A program made the position numbers and the translations under genes. 59,346 nucleotides of DNA from Bacillota bacterium (GTDB taxonomy: Bacteria > Bacillota > Clostridia > Tissierellales > MES13). Below the pieces are notes generated by a model. That model saw only the letters and a program-made list of their open reading frames with translations, was not told the DNA's origin and searched no databases. The stretch lies in contig VEND01000118.1 in NCBI GenBank assembly GCA_009711765.1, forward strand, positions 1-59,346. The letters run 5' to 3'. Position 1 is the first letter of the stretch; each line of letters begins with the position of its first letter. Below are positions 9,590 through 17,706 of this stretch, one piece after another.

Positions 9590-9817
9590 ATGGGTGAATT
9601 AGTTGAAACAATTGCGAAGGCACTTGTTGATAATCCAGAAGAAGTTAAAGTCAATGAAGTTGAAGGTACTCAATCAGTTATTATTGAACTAAAGGTAGCC
9701 CCAGATGATATGGGAAAAGTAATAGGTAAGCAAGGAAGAATAGCTAAGGCTATTAGAACCGTTGTTAAAGCTGCGGCTATTAAAGAAAATAAGAGAGTAG
9801 TAGTAGAAATTATATAA
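9590..9817 (+). CDS. khpA: KH-domain RNA-binding protein KhpA (YlqC)
   Basis: 75-residue single-KH-domain protein. The nucleic-acid-binding GxxG loop is seen in VIGKQGRIAKAIRTVVKAAA. In other Firmicutes KhpA pairs with KhpB (EloR/Jag) and binds many RNAs, influencing cell elongation and division; that is family knowledge. GGGGGTGA gives a strong ribosome site. It ends the transcription unit: a clean terminator begins two bases after its stop. Confidence 0.94.
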   Translation: MGELVETIAKALVDNPEEVKVNEVEGTQSVIIELKVAPDDMGKVIGKQGRIAKAIRTVVKAAAIKENKRVVVEII

Positions 9818-9818
9818 T

Positions 9819-9853
9819 AAAGGAATTAGTTTAACTAATTCCTTTATTTTTCT
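9819..9853 (+). terminator. Rho-independent terminator after khpA
   Basis: AAAGGAATTA (9819-9828) pairs perfectly with TAATTCCTTT (9836-9845) across a 7-nt loop, then ATTTTTCT. Confidence 0.92.
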
Positions 9854-9916
9854 ATATGTATAATGAAATTTGTTTAGGAAATAATGTTTAATATCTCATT
9901 TAATGAGGTGAGTAAA

Positions 9917-10420
9917 GTGGTTGAAAAGATTAAAATTGGTAAAATAATAAATACCCATGGTATTAAAGGTGAGATTAAAGTATTACCTTTAACAGATGAT
10001 TTAGATAGATTTAATGATTTAGATAATTTTTATATACAAGGCGAAAAAGATAAGTTTAAAACTGAAAAGGTAAGATATAATAATAAAAATAAAGTATTAA
10101 TTAAAATAAATGGATTTGATAACATAAACGAAGTTTTAAAATATAAAGGTAAATATATTTTAGTAGATAGAAAAGATGCTGTGGATTTACCAGAAAATTC
10201 ATTTTTTCTCTTTGAAATTAAAGGTTTAAAGGTTTATGATACAGATAATAAAAAAATTGGAGTTATCAAAGATGTTTTAACTTCAAGTGCTAATGATGTA
10301 TACATAATAAAGGATAATGAGAAAGAATATTTAATACCAGCATTAAAGCATATAATAAAAGAAGTTAATATAAAAGAAGGTAAAATGATAATTGATCCTT
10401 TAGAAGGAATGATAGAATGA
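9917..10420 (+). CDS. rimM: Ribosome maturation factor RimM
   Basis: Binds uS19 in the 30S head and assists late 16S rRNA maturation. 167 residues from GTG 9917; the family signature KIGKIINTHGIKGEIKV opens the protein, and a PRC-barrel domain follows from about residue 93 (FFLFEIKGLKVYDTDNKKIG). I chose GTG 9917 because GAGGTG (9905-9910) lies 6 bases before it and the RimM fold begins there; the in-frame ATG 9884 would add 11 unrelated residues before that ribosome site. A TATAAT at 9859-9864 without a convincing -35 might be its promoter. It overlaps trmD by 4 bases (ATGA). Confidence 0.95.
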   Translation: MVEKIKIGKIINTHGIKGEIKVLPLTDDLDRFNDLDNFYIQGEKDKFKTEKVRYNNKNKVLIKINGFDNINEVLKYKGKYILVDRKDAVDLPENSFFLFEIKGLKVYDTDNKKIGVIKDVLTSSANDVYIIKDNEKEYLIPALKHIIKEVNIKEGKMIIDPLEGMIE

Positions 10421-11148
10421 AAATAGATGTATTAACCTTGTTTCCAGAGATGTTTAATGGGGTATTAAATGAAAGTATTATAGGTAGGGCGATTGATAAT
10501 GATATAGTTGATATTAACTATACAAATATAAGAGATTACTCCAATAATAAACATAATAAGGTTGATGATTACCCCTTTGGAGGAGGACCTGGAATGGTAA
10601 TGAAACCAGGGCCTATTCATAGAGCTATTGAGGATGTTAAATCTAAAGACTCAAGGGTAATATATTTAACTCCTAAGGGGAAGGTTTTCAATCAATCTAT
10701 GGCACAAGAATTATCTAAAGAAAGCCATTTAATCTTTTTGTGTGGTCATTATGAAGGTATTGATAATAGAGTAATAGATAATTATGTTACAGATTGTGTA
10801 TCCATAGGAGATTTTGTTATGACTGGAGGAGAACTTCCTGCAATGGTGGTAATTGATTCTACAGTTAGATTATTACCTGGTGTATTAAGTTCTAAGAATG
10901 CTTACATGGAAGAATCACATTATGAAGGTATATTAGAATATCCTCAATATACACGACCTAGAACTTATGACGGTAAGACTGTTCCAGAGGTTTTATTAAG
11001 TGGAAATCATAAAAAAATTAAAGAGTGGAAAAAATATGAATCTCTAAAAAATACTTATAAAATAAGACCAGATTTATTAGATAAAAAAAATCTGACTAAT
11101 GAAGAGCATAGACTTTTAGAAAAAATAAAAAAGGAAATTGATAAATAA
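10417..11148 (+). CDS. trmD: tRNA (guanine37-N1)-methyltransferase TrmD
   Basis: SAM-dependent enzyme that makes m1G37 in tRNAs reading CNN codons, preventing +1 frameshifts. 243 residues; the opening KIDVLTLFPEMF, the PFGGGPGMVMKPGPI loop and the trefoil-knot segments YLTPKGKVF and SIGDFVMTGGELPAMVVID are diagnostic. The catalytic Asp region is in the C-terminal ESHYEGILEYPQYTRP. Its ATG overlaps the rimM stop (ATGA), so translation is coupled. The rimM-trmD-rplS order is the conserved one; here rplS also has its own promoter and leader. Confidence 0.98.
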   Translation: MKIDVLTLFPEMFNGVLNESIIGRAIDNDIVDINYTNIRDYSNNKHNKVDDYPFGGGPGMVMKPGPIHRAIEDVKSKDSRVIYLTPKGKVFNQSMAQELSKESHLIFLCGHYEGIDNRVIDNYVTDCVSIGDFVMTGGELPAMVVIDSTVRLLPGVLSSKNAYMEESHYEGILEYPQYTRPRTYDGKTVPEVLLSGNHKKIKEWKKYESLKNTYKIRPDLLDKKNLTNEEHRLLEKIKKEIDK

Positions 11149-11151
11149 AAG

Positions 11152-11180
11152 TTGTGTTAAAAAGGAATTTATGCTATAAT
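11152..11180 (+). promoter_or_regulatory. Strong extended -10 promoter for rplS
   Basis: TTGTGT (11152-11157), 17-bp spacer, TATAAT (11175-11180) preceded by TGC (extended -10). Predicted transcript start is near 11187, just upstream of the L19 leader structure. Confidence 0.85.
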
Positions 11181-11187
11181 AATTTGG

Positions 11188-11247
11188 GTAACACGGACGG
11201 TCCTCTACCTTAGTAGGTAAGAACGTCTAGGCAGAAGGGAGGTAAAA
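11188..11247 (+). promoter_or_regulatory. L19-type ribosomal protein leader RNA
   Basis: The 5' UTR of rplS folds with an outer stem GACG/CGTC (11196-11199 with 11224-11227) and an inner hairpin TACC/GGTA (11206-11209 with 11216-11219). Ribosomal protein L19 leaders are an established Firmicute cis-element in this position. The hairpin arm AGGTA (11215-11219) repeats the AGGTA of the real Shine-Dalgarno site (11240-11244), so TACCT (11206-11210) could pair with either, a plausible translational switch. Confidence 0.7.
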
Positions 11248-11250
11248 AAT

Positions 11251-11598
11251 ATGAATATTATTAAAATGCTTGAACAAGAACAGTTAAAAAATGATTTACC
11301 AGAAATTAATCCTGGAGATACTGTACAAGTACATTATCACATCAAAGAAGGTAATAGAGAAAGAATCCAGGTATTTGAAGGTACTGTAATGAAAAAGCAA
11401 GGAAAAAGCTCAAGAGCGACTTTCTCAGTAAGAAGAATATCATATGGTGTAGGAGTAGAAAGAACTTTCCCATTACACTCACCTAAGATTGAAAAGGTAG
11501 TTGTAACTAGACAAGGTAAAGTAAGAAGAGCTAGACTTAACTACTTAAGAGAAAGAACAGGAAAAGGTGCAAGAATAAAAGAAAAGAAAAACTATTAA
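11251..11598 (+). CDS. rplS: Ribosomal protein bL19
   Basis: Large-subunit protein at the 30S-50S interface. 115 residues; [20 protein letters not shown] and [20 protein letters not shown] are typical, and the C-terminus [18 protein letters not shown] is canonical. GGGAGGT lies 6-7 bases upstream. It has a private promoter and a structured leader, consistent with autogenous control separate from rimM-trmD. A hairpin terminator follows. Confidence 0.98.
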   Translation: MNIIKMLEQEQLKNDLPEINPGDTVQVHYHIKEGNRERIQVFEGTVMKKQGKSSRATFSVRRISYGVGVERTFPLHSPKIEKVVVTRQGKVRRARLNYLRERTGKGARIKEKKNY

Positions 11599-11601
11599 TT
11601 T

Positions 11602-11632
11602 ATTGGGACTGTCTTCAGTCCCAATTTATTAT
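11602..11632 (+). terminator. Terminator after rplS
   Basis: ATTGGGACT (11602-11610) pairs perfectly with AGTCCCAAT (11617-11625) over a 6-nt loop, followed by a short TTATTAT tract. The weak T-run may allow some read-through into rbgA. Confidence 0.75.
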
Positions 11633-11672
11633 ATATAGGTAAATATTTTTATTAAATATTGGTGGTGTTAAG

Positions 11673-12536
11673 ATGAAAGTAAATTGGTATCCAGGACATA
11701 TGAAAAAAACTAAGGAATTATTACAAAAAAACTTAAAGTTAGTAGATGTGGTATTTGAAATTTTAGATTCTAGAATACCGATAAGTAGTAAAAATCCTGA
11801 TATTGACAAAATCACAGGGCAGAAGCCGAGAATTGTAATTTTAAATAAAAGTGATTTAAGTAGTGAAGTTGGAAATAATGAATGGATAGATTATTTTAAT
11901 AAAAAAAACATACCAGTTGTTTTAGTAAATGGAGTAACAGGTTCAGGTATTAAGAATCTATTTAATATTACAAATAAATTAATGAAGAATCGAAATGATA
12001 GATTAACAAAAAAGGGAATAAAAAATAAACCTATAAGGGCTATGATAGTAGGTGTACCAAATGTAGGAAAATCAACTATTATAAATGCTTTAACAGGAAA
12101 AAGAAGTGCTAAGACTGGAAATAAACCAGGAGTAACTAAAGGTAAACAGTGGATAAAGCTTAAAGGTAATATAGAGCTATTAGATACACCTGGAATTTTA
12201 TGGCCTAAGTTAAATAGCAAAACGGTTTCTTATAATTTAGCTTTTACAGGGGCAATAAAAGACGATATAGTTGACATTGAAACTTTAGGACTTAAACTAG
12301 TAGAAAAGATTATAAAAAATGAACCTAAGCTCTTAATAGATAGATATAATATAACTATTGAAGAAAAAGAAAAACCTTTAGAAGTATTAAATAGTATCGC
12401 TATAAAAAGAGGTTGTATTATTAAAGGTGGCGAAATAGATTATTCAAGAGTTACAAAGTTAATTATAGATGAGTATAGAAAAGGAAAGATAGGAAAAATT
12501 ACTTTAGAGTTACCAAAAGACATGGCGGAGGTTTAA
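11673..12536 (+). CDS. rbgA: Ribosome biogenesis GTPase RbgA (YlqF)
   Basis: Circularly permuted GTPase needed for late 50S assembly. 287 residues. The permutation is visible: the G4 motif LNKSDL (about residues 57-61) precedes the G1 P-loop GVPNVGKST (about 127-135) and G3 DTPGI. The opening VNWYPGHMKKTKELL and the C-terminal helical RNA-binding domain fit RbgA. GGTGGTG provides the ribosome site. rplS-rbgA-rnhB is the usual order. Its GGCGGAGG-containing 3' end supplies the ribosome site for rnhB, two bases downstream. Confidence 0.97.
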   Translation: MKVNWYPGHMKKTKELLQKNLKLVDVVFEILDSRIPISSKNPDIDKITGQKPRIVILNKSDLSSEVGNNEWIDYFNKKNIPVVLVNGVTGSGIKNLFNITNKLMKNRNDRLTKKGIKNKPIRAMIVGVPNVGKSTIINALTGKRSAKTGNKPGVTKGKQWIKLKGNIELLDTPGILWPKLNSKTVSYNLAFTGAIKDDIVDIETLGLKLVEKIIKNEPKLLIDRYNITIEEKEKPLEVLNSIAIKRGCIIKGGEIDYSRVTKLIIDEYRKGKIGKITLELPKDMAEV

Positions 12537-12538
12537 AA

Positions 12539-13171
12539 GTGTTAACTATAGAAAAAGAATTGTGGAAAGAAGGATATAATTATATAGCATGTATCGATGA
12601 GGTTGGTAGAGGTTGCCTAGCAGGGGATGTAGTAGCTTCTGCAGTGGTTATGCCTAAAGATTTATTTATAAAAGGTATAAACGACTCTAAAAAGCTCACA
12701 GCAAAAAAAAGAGATAAGCTTTATGATATTATATATTCTAAAGCTGTAGCCATTGGAATTGGGAGTGTGGATTCAAAAGAAATAGATGAGATTAATATTA
12801 AAAGAAGCACTCACAAAGCAATGAAAAAAGCAATTGATAATTTGAGCGATAAAAATGGTGACTTAATAAAACCAGACTTTGTTTTAATAGATGCTGAAAA
12901 AATTGACATTAAAATTCCTCAAAAGAATATTATAAAAGGAGACTCTAAAAGCCACGGAATTGCAGCAGCTTCTATAATAGCTAAGGTACATAGAGATAGG
13001 TTATGTAAGGAATGGGCAAAGGAATATAAAGGATATGGTTTAGAAAAGCATAAAGGATATGGTACTAAGGAACATATTAAGGCTTTAAAGAAAAAGGGAC
13101 CATCAAAGATTCATAGACTTAGTTTTTTAAAAAATATTTTAAATGATAACAAACAACTTTCAATGATTTAA
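12539..13171 (+). CDS. rnhB: Ribonuclease HII
   Basis: Removes ribonucleotides from RNA-DNA hybrids and misincorporated ribonucleotides in DNA. 210 residues with GTG start. Catalytic acidic residues sit in CIDEVGRGCLAGDV (D20, E21), and later in DFVLIDAE; KGDSKSHGIAAASIIAKVHRD is the conserved core helix. GGCGGAGG at the end of rbgA supplies the ribosome site, so the two are co-transcribed. A long AT-rich hairpin follows the stop. A yraN-type nuclease gene commonly found next is absent here. Confidence 0.97.
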   Translation: MLTIEKELWKEGYNYIACIDEVGRGCLAGDVVASAVVMPKDLFIKGINDSKKLTAKKRDKLYDIIYSKAVAIGIGSVDSKEIDEINIKRSTHKAMKKAIDNLSDKNGDLIKPDFVLIDAEKIDIKIPQKNIIKGDSKSHGIAAASIIAKVHRDRLCKEWAKEYKGYGLEKHKGYGTKEHIKALKKKGPSKIHRLSFLKNILNDNKQLSMI

Positions 13172-13176
13172 TATTT

Positions 13177-13235
13177 GATAATGATAAAATAGTAATAAAA
13201 ATAATTTATTCCTATTTTATCATTATTTTATTATC
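13177..13235. terminator. Shared bidirectional terminator between rnhB and the minus-strand gene
   Basis: Arms 13178-13192 and 13212-13226 are perfectly complementary (15 bp, extended by a G-U) around a 19-nt loop. The + strand continues TTTTATTATCT. The stop codon of the minus-strand gene is the innermost part of the right arm, so convergent transcripts share this structure. Confidence 0.7.
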
Positions 13236-13655
13236 TAAAAAATCATGATATTTTTCAAATATTAGACCTACAACAAACCAAGCAGGAAAATAATCTAATC
13301 TAATATAACCGAAAAAGGTAAGACTTGTAGACTTTTTATAATCCCATGGGCAAAATCCTATTAAAATATCTAGAATAAAGCCTGATGTAAACTCTAATAA
13401 ATAAATTAAAAATACCCATATAAAACCTCTTATTAAAAAATTATACCTCCTTATTTTGTCATGTATTGATTCCAAATATATAGCAAGTCCATATATGAAG
13501 AACATCCAAATATAAGTATGACCCGTCAATGCAAAATCACCAGAAATCATTGATGATAAACCAGTCCAAAGTATTTCTAATAAAAGGCCACTAAGACCAT
13601 AAATAAAAAAATGTATCATAAAGTTATTATAAGGATTAATATAATAAATATACAT
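13212..13655 (-). CDS. Small integral membrane protein, putative ABC-transporter type IV (CmpB-like) family
   Basis: 147 residues, highly hydrophobic, with four likely membrane segments (about residues 13-30, 45-62, 75-95, 125-140). Conserved-looking motifs are GLSGLLLEILWTGL, a long central helix, then GFCPWDYKKS and DYFPAWFVVGLIFE, which resemble the putative ABC-transporter type IV (PF06541-like) small membrane proteins; function is unknown and the family call is from memory of motifs. This is the only convincing minus-strand gene in the window. No clear Shine-Dalgarno site precedes the ATG at 13655, nor the internal Met13, so the start is uncertain. It probably is a lineage-specific insertion. 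Confidence 0.65.
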   Translation of the reverse strand: MYIYYINPYNNFMIHFFIYGLSGLLLEILWTGLSSMISGDFALTGHTYIWMFFIYGLAIYLESIHDKIRRYNFLIRGFIWVFLIYLLEFTSGFILDILIGFCPWDYKKSTSLTFFGYIRLDYFPAWFVVGLIFEKYHDFLDNKIMIK

Positions 13656-13841
13656 AATGTAACAATTCTTTATAAAAAACTACAAAATATTAACTGTAGC
13701 GTGCTGAATGTCGCTATTTGACTATTACCCAGGCAATCATGAAATTATTTATCTGTATATTTTTGTGTCTAAAATAATAAACTTAAGACTATAATATCTA
13801 TATACAACAATGAATAAAAAATATTTAGGAAGTGAAATTAT

Positions 13842-14945
13842 TTGAAAGAAAGAGATGTATTAATATGGTTAAGTAGTTTGAGTAAAATAGGATGTAAAGA
13901 TATGTACAATATATGTAACAATATTAGAAATTTATCTTTGCTTTGGGAAATGCCTGTTAATGATTTTAAAAGAATAAAATGTATTAATAATAAATTAAAA
14001 GAAGAGATTTTAATAAAGAGAAATAAAACATATTTTGAAAATTTTATTGAAAGAAATAAAAAATTTAATGTAAATATTATTACAATACTAGATAATACAT
14101 ATCCCGATTTGTTAAAAAAAATATCCATGCCACCTAAGGTTTTGTTTATTAAAGGTAATTTAATATTAAAACAAAAACCTACAATAGGTATAGTAGGCTC
14201 TAGAAAAGCAACAGAGTATGGAAAATTTCAATCTAAAAAATTTGCAGAAGAATTATCAAAATTAGGGATTAGTATTGTAAGTGGAATGGCGAAGGGTATA
14301 GATACCTCTGCACACATAGGTGCTTTACAAGGTAGAGGAAAAACTATTGCAGTTTTAGGTTCAGGTGTTGATATTATATATCCTAAATGTAATAATAAAT
14401 TGTACGATAAAATAGTAGAAAATGGTACTATTTTATCAGAGTTTCCTTTAGGGACTCAACCAATAGCTAAGAATTTCCCTAAAAGAAATAGAATTATAAG
14501 TGGATTATCATTAGGTGTTTTAGTTATAGAAGCTGCTTTAAGAAGTGGTACTTTAATTACAGTAAATTATGCCTTAGATCAGGGAAGAGAGGTTTTTTCA
14601 TTACCAGGAAACGTAAATAGCATTAATAGTAAAGGGACTAATAAATTAATAAAGGATGGGGCAAAATTAACGACAAATATATTTGATGTTATAGAAGAAA
14701 TTAATGCATTGAAAGAAAGATATAATATAGCAACTAAAAAGAAAATAAACTCAAATACTTTAAGTAAAAAAGAACTTAAAGTAATAAATTGTATAATTAA
14801 TGGACCAATTCAATATGATATGATATCTTATAATACAGGGATAAATATTAATGAATTATGTAGTATTATTAAAATACTAAAACTAAAAGGTTTAATAAAA
14901 GAAACAAATGGGAAAATATTTTCATTAAAAATGGACTACATTTAA
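13842..14945 (+). CDS. dprA: DNA-processing protein DprA
   Basis: Loads RecA onto incoming single-stranded DNA during transformation; also widely present in non-competent bacteria. 367 residues: an N-terminal helical HhH/SAM-like region (1-90), the Rossmann-like core with GIVGSRKATEYG, VSGMAKGIDTSAH, VLGSGVDIIYP and NFPKRNRIISGLS, and a C-terminal winged-helix domain (about 295-360). TTG start with AGGAAGTGA 6 bases upstream; a better upstream start is not seen. Its order before topA is conserved in Firmicutes. A TATAAT at 13790-13795 lacks a good -35, so the promoter is unclear. Confidence 0.95.
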   Translation: MKERDVLIWLSSLSKIGCKDMYNICNNIRNLSLLWEMPVNDFKRIKCINNKLKEEILIKRNKTYFENFIERNKKFNVNIITILDNTYPDLLKKISMPPKVLFIKGNLILKQKPTIGIVGSRKATEYGKFQSKKFAEELSKLGISIVSGMAKGIDTSAHIGALQGRGKTIAVLGSGVDIIYPKCNNKLYDKIVENGTILSEFPLGTQPIAKNFPKRNRIISGLSLGVLVIEAALRSGTLITVNYALDQGREVFSLPGNVNSINSKGTNKLIKDGAKLTTNIFDVIEEINALKERYNIATKKKINSNTLSKKELKVINCIINGPIQYDMISYNTGININELCSIIKILKLKGLIKETNGKIFSLKMDYI

Positions 14946-14960
14946 TGAATTTGATATAAT
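14932..14960 (+). promoter_or_regulatory. Promoter for topA
   Basis: TGGACT (14932-14937), 17-bp spacer, TATAAT (14955-14960) with extended -10 TGA. It overlaps the end of dprA. Confidence 0.7.
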
Positions 14961-14993
14961 AACATACATTATGAAATTCGGAGGTGCTTTATT

Positions 14994-17066
14994 TTGGCAA
15001 AATCTTTAGTTATCGTTGAATCACCGGCAAAGGCAAAAACTATTGGAAAATTCTTAGGAAAAAAATATAAAATAAAGGCTTCGGTAGGACATGTACGAGA
15101 TTTACCTAAAAGTAAATTAGGAATAGATATTGAAGATAACTTCAATCCAAGATATATTACTATAAGAGGTAAAGGTCCTGTACTGAGTGAACTAAAAAAA
15201 GAAGCTAAAAAAGTAGACGAAATATACTTAGCAACTGACCCCGATAGAGAAGGTGAAGCTATTTCATGGCATTTAGCTACAGCTTTAGGATTAGATAAAA
15301 CGGGGAAAAATAGAATTGAATTTAATGAAATTACCAAGTCTGCTATACAAAAGGCTATAAAGAATCCAAGAGATATAGATATGAAGTTAGTTGATGCTCA
15401 ACAGGCAAGAAGGATTCTTGATAGACTTGTGGGATATAAAATTAGTCCTTTATTATGGAGAAAGGTAAGAAAAGGATTAAGTGCTGGTAGAGTTCAATCC
15501 GTAGTAACAAAACTTATTTGTGATAGGGAAAAAGAAATAAAAAAATTTGAGCCTAAGGAATATTGGTCTATAAACTTATTATTAAATAAGAATGAAAAAA
15601 ATTTCGAAGCTTCGTTCTATGGTAAGAAAATTAATAATAAAAATAAGAAGATAGAAATAAATAATAAAGATGAAGTTAATAAAATAATAAAGGATATAGA
15701 AAAAGGAACTTTCATAGTTAACAAAGTTAAAAGAGGAACTAAAAGAAGAAATCCTTATTCACCTTTTACTACTAGTAGCTTACAACAGGAAGCATCGAAA
15801 AAAATAGGTTTCTCAACAAAGAAAACCATGCGTATAGCCCAACAACTTTATGAAGGAATCGATATAAAAGGAAAAGGAACAACAGGTCTTATTACATATA
15901 TAAGAACTGATTCAATAAGAATATCTAATGAAGCCCTTAGTCAATCTAAGGATTATATTTTAAAAGAATATGGAGAAAAGTACTATTCTGGAAAAAAACG
16001 AAAAGGGAAGAAAAAGGACATACAAGATGCCCATGAAGCAATAAGACCAACATCTGTATTTAATACTCCAAAATATCTAAAAAAATCTTTAACAAAGGAT
16101 CAATACAAACTTTATCAACTAATATGGAAAAGGTTTGTAGCAAGTCAAATGAAACCAGCAATTTTTGATACCTTATCTGTTAGGATTAATTGTAATGATT
16201 ATATCTTTAAAGCTAGTGGTTCGAAAATAAAATTCGATGGATTTTTAAAAGTGTATGATACAGGCAATAAAAATGATAAGATTGACATACCTGAGCTTAA
16301 AGAGAATGAACAGCTAGGTTTAACTAAAATTGATCCTAAGCAACACTTTACTAAGCCACCGGCAAGATATTCAGAGGCATCCTTAGTAAAAACTTTAGAA
16401 GAATTAGGTATAGGTAGACCAAGTACATATGCACCTACAATAAGTACTATATTAAGCAGAGGATACGTAAATATAGAAAATAAATATTTTGTACCTACCG
16501 ATCTAGGAATTTTAGTTACAGAGATACTAGAAGAACATTTCACCAATATAGTAAATAAAAAATTTACTGCTGAGATGGAAGAAAACCTTGATAAAATAGA
16601 GGAAGGAAATTTAAAATGGAAAAAAGTAATTAAAGATTTCTATGAAGACTTTAAACTGGTTTTAGAAGCAGCAGAAAAAGAAATGAAGGAAATAGAAATA
16701 AAAGATGAAGAAACTGATGTAATATGTGAAAAATGTGGAAGAAATATGGTAATAAAGCACGGTAGATACGGAAAGTTTTTAGCATGTCCTGGTTATCCTG
16801 ATTGTAAAAATACAAAACCAATTTTAAAAGAAGTCGGGGTTAAATGTCCAAAATGTAAAGATGGTGACGTAATACAGAGACGATCAAAAAAGGGAAGGAA
16901 GTTTTATGGATGTAGTAATTATCCAGATTGTGATTTTATTTCTTGGGATAAACCAGTTGAGAAAAAATGCCCTGAATGTAATAGTTTCATGGTAAAAAAG
17001 ACTCCCAAAAAAGGAAGTTATTTAAAATGTACTAACTGTGGTAAAAAAATTGACGTAGAAAAATAA
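14994..17066 (+). CDS. topA: DNA topoisomerase I
   Basis: Type IA topoisomerase that relaxes negative supercoils. 690 residues. Toprim domain: LVIVESPAKAKTI (Glu9) and TDPDREGEAISWH (81-93). Active-site Tyr302 in GLITYIRTDS. The C-terminus holds three zinc ribbons with four cysteines each (CEKC...CPGYPDC, CPKC...CSNYPDC, CPEC...CTNC) that bind single-stranded DNA. TTG start with CGGAGGTG upstream. It has its own extended -10 promoter. Size and domains are standard for Clostridia. Confidence 0.98.
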   Translation: MAKSLVIVESPAKAKTIGKFLGKKYKIKASVGHVRDLPKSKLGIDIEDNFNPRYITIRGKGPVLSELKKEAKKVDEIYLATDPDREGEAISWHLATALGLDKTGKNRIEFNEITKSAIQKAIKNPRDIDMKLVDAQQARRILDRLVGYKISPLLWRKVRKGLSAGRVQSVVTKLICDREKEIKKFEPKEYWSINLLLNKNEKNFEASFYGKKINNKNKKIEINNKDEVNKIIKDIEKGTFIVNKVKRGTKRRNPYSPFTTSSLQQEASKKIGFSTKKTMRIAQQLYEGIDIKGKGTTGLITYIRTDSIRISNEALSQSKDYILKEYGEKYYSGKKRKGKKKDIQDAHEAIRPTSVFNTPKYLKKSLTKDQYKLYQLIWKRFVASQMKPAIFDTLSVRINCNDYIFKASGSKIKFDGFLKVYDTGNKNDKIDIPELKENEQLGLTKIDPKQHFTKPPARYSEASLVKTLEELGIGRPSTYAPTISTILSRGYVNIENKYFVPTDLGILVTEILEEHFTNIVNKKFTAEMEENLDKIEEGNLKWKKVIKDFYEDFKLVLEAAEKEMKEIEIKDEETDVICEKCGRNMVIKHGRYGKFLACPGYPDCKNTKPILKEVGVKCPKCKDGDVIQRRSKKGRKFYGCSNYPDCDFISWDKPVEKKCPECNSFMVKKTPKKGSYLKCTNCGKKIDVEK

Positions 17067-17101
17067 ATTATGTTAAATAATTATGAAGTTGTCGAAATTA
17101 G

Positions 17102-17130
17102 TTGAATGTTTGTTAAAAATATGATATTAT
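17102..17130 (+). promoter_or_regulatory. Promoter for hslVU-codY
   Basis: TTGAAT (17102-17107), 17-bp spacer, TATTAT (17125-17130) with extended -10 TGA. No hairpin operator like a CIRCE or CtsR tandem repeat is visible around it. Confidence 0.65.
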
Positions 17131-17161
17131 TTCTGTTGTTTTGAGGATAGGAGTTGAAAAT

Positions 17162-17692
17162 ATGTTAAAAGGTACAACTATAATAGCTGTTAAAAGAGGT
17201 AGTAAGATAGCAATAGCAGGTGACGGACAAGTTACAATGGGTAATAAGACTGTTATGAAACATACTGCAAAAAAGGTAAGGAAACTATATAACAATGAAG
17301 TAGTTGTTGGATTTGCAGGGTCAGTAGCTGATGCTGTGACATTATCCGAAAAACTAGAAGAAAAATTAGAGCAATTTAGTGGCAATTTAAAAAGAGCTTC
17401 AGTTGAGTTAGCAAAAGAGTGGAGAAGAGATAAAGTACTAAGAAAACTTGAAGCTATGTTGATTGCAGGAGATAAAGAAAATTTACTTGTTATTTCTGGA
17501 AACGGAGAAGTAATAGAACCAGATGAAGGAATAGCTGCGATAGGTTCAGGTGGAAGTTATGCTTTTGCTGCAGGAAGGGCTTTAATAAAACACTCAGATT
17601 TAGAAATTAGAGATATTGTAAAAGAATCATTATCTATAGCTTCATCAATTTGTGTATTTACAAATAATAATATAACCGTTGAAGAACTTTAA
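17162..17692 (+). CDS. hslV: ATP-dependent protease peptidase subunit HslV (ClpQ)
   Basis: Proteolytic chamber subunit of the HslUV protease. 176 residues from ATG 17162. The N-terminal nucleophile is probably the first Thr of TTIIAVKR, after a short MLKG leader that would have to be removed; [27 protein letters not shown] and [16 protein letters not shown] are family hallmarks. The B. subtilis homologue instead uses Ser. I chose ATG 17162, with GATAGGAG upstream; an in-frame TTG at 17141 lies before that site. The hslU ribosome site AAAGGAGGTG starts at its stop codon, so the pair is coupled. Confidence 0.96.
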   Translation: MLKGTTIIAVKRGSKIAIAGDGQVTMGNKTVMKHTAKKVRKLYNNEVVVGFAGSVADAVTLSEKLEEKLEQFSGNLKRASVELAKEWRRDKVLRKLEAMLIAGDKENLLVISGNGEVIEPDEGIAAIGSGGSYAFAAGRALIKHSDLEIRDIVKESLSIASSICVFTNNNITVEEL

Positions 17693-17706
17693 AGGAGGTG
17701 TTTTAA

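Noticed and set aside
9884-9916. Upstream ATG for RimM
   Set aside because: The ribosome site GAGGTG lies after it and the family-typical N-terminus starts at GTG 9917.
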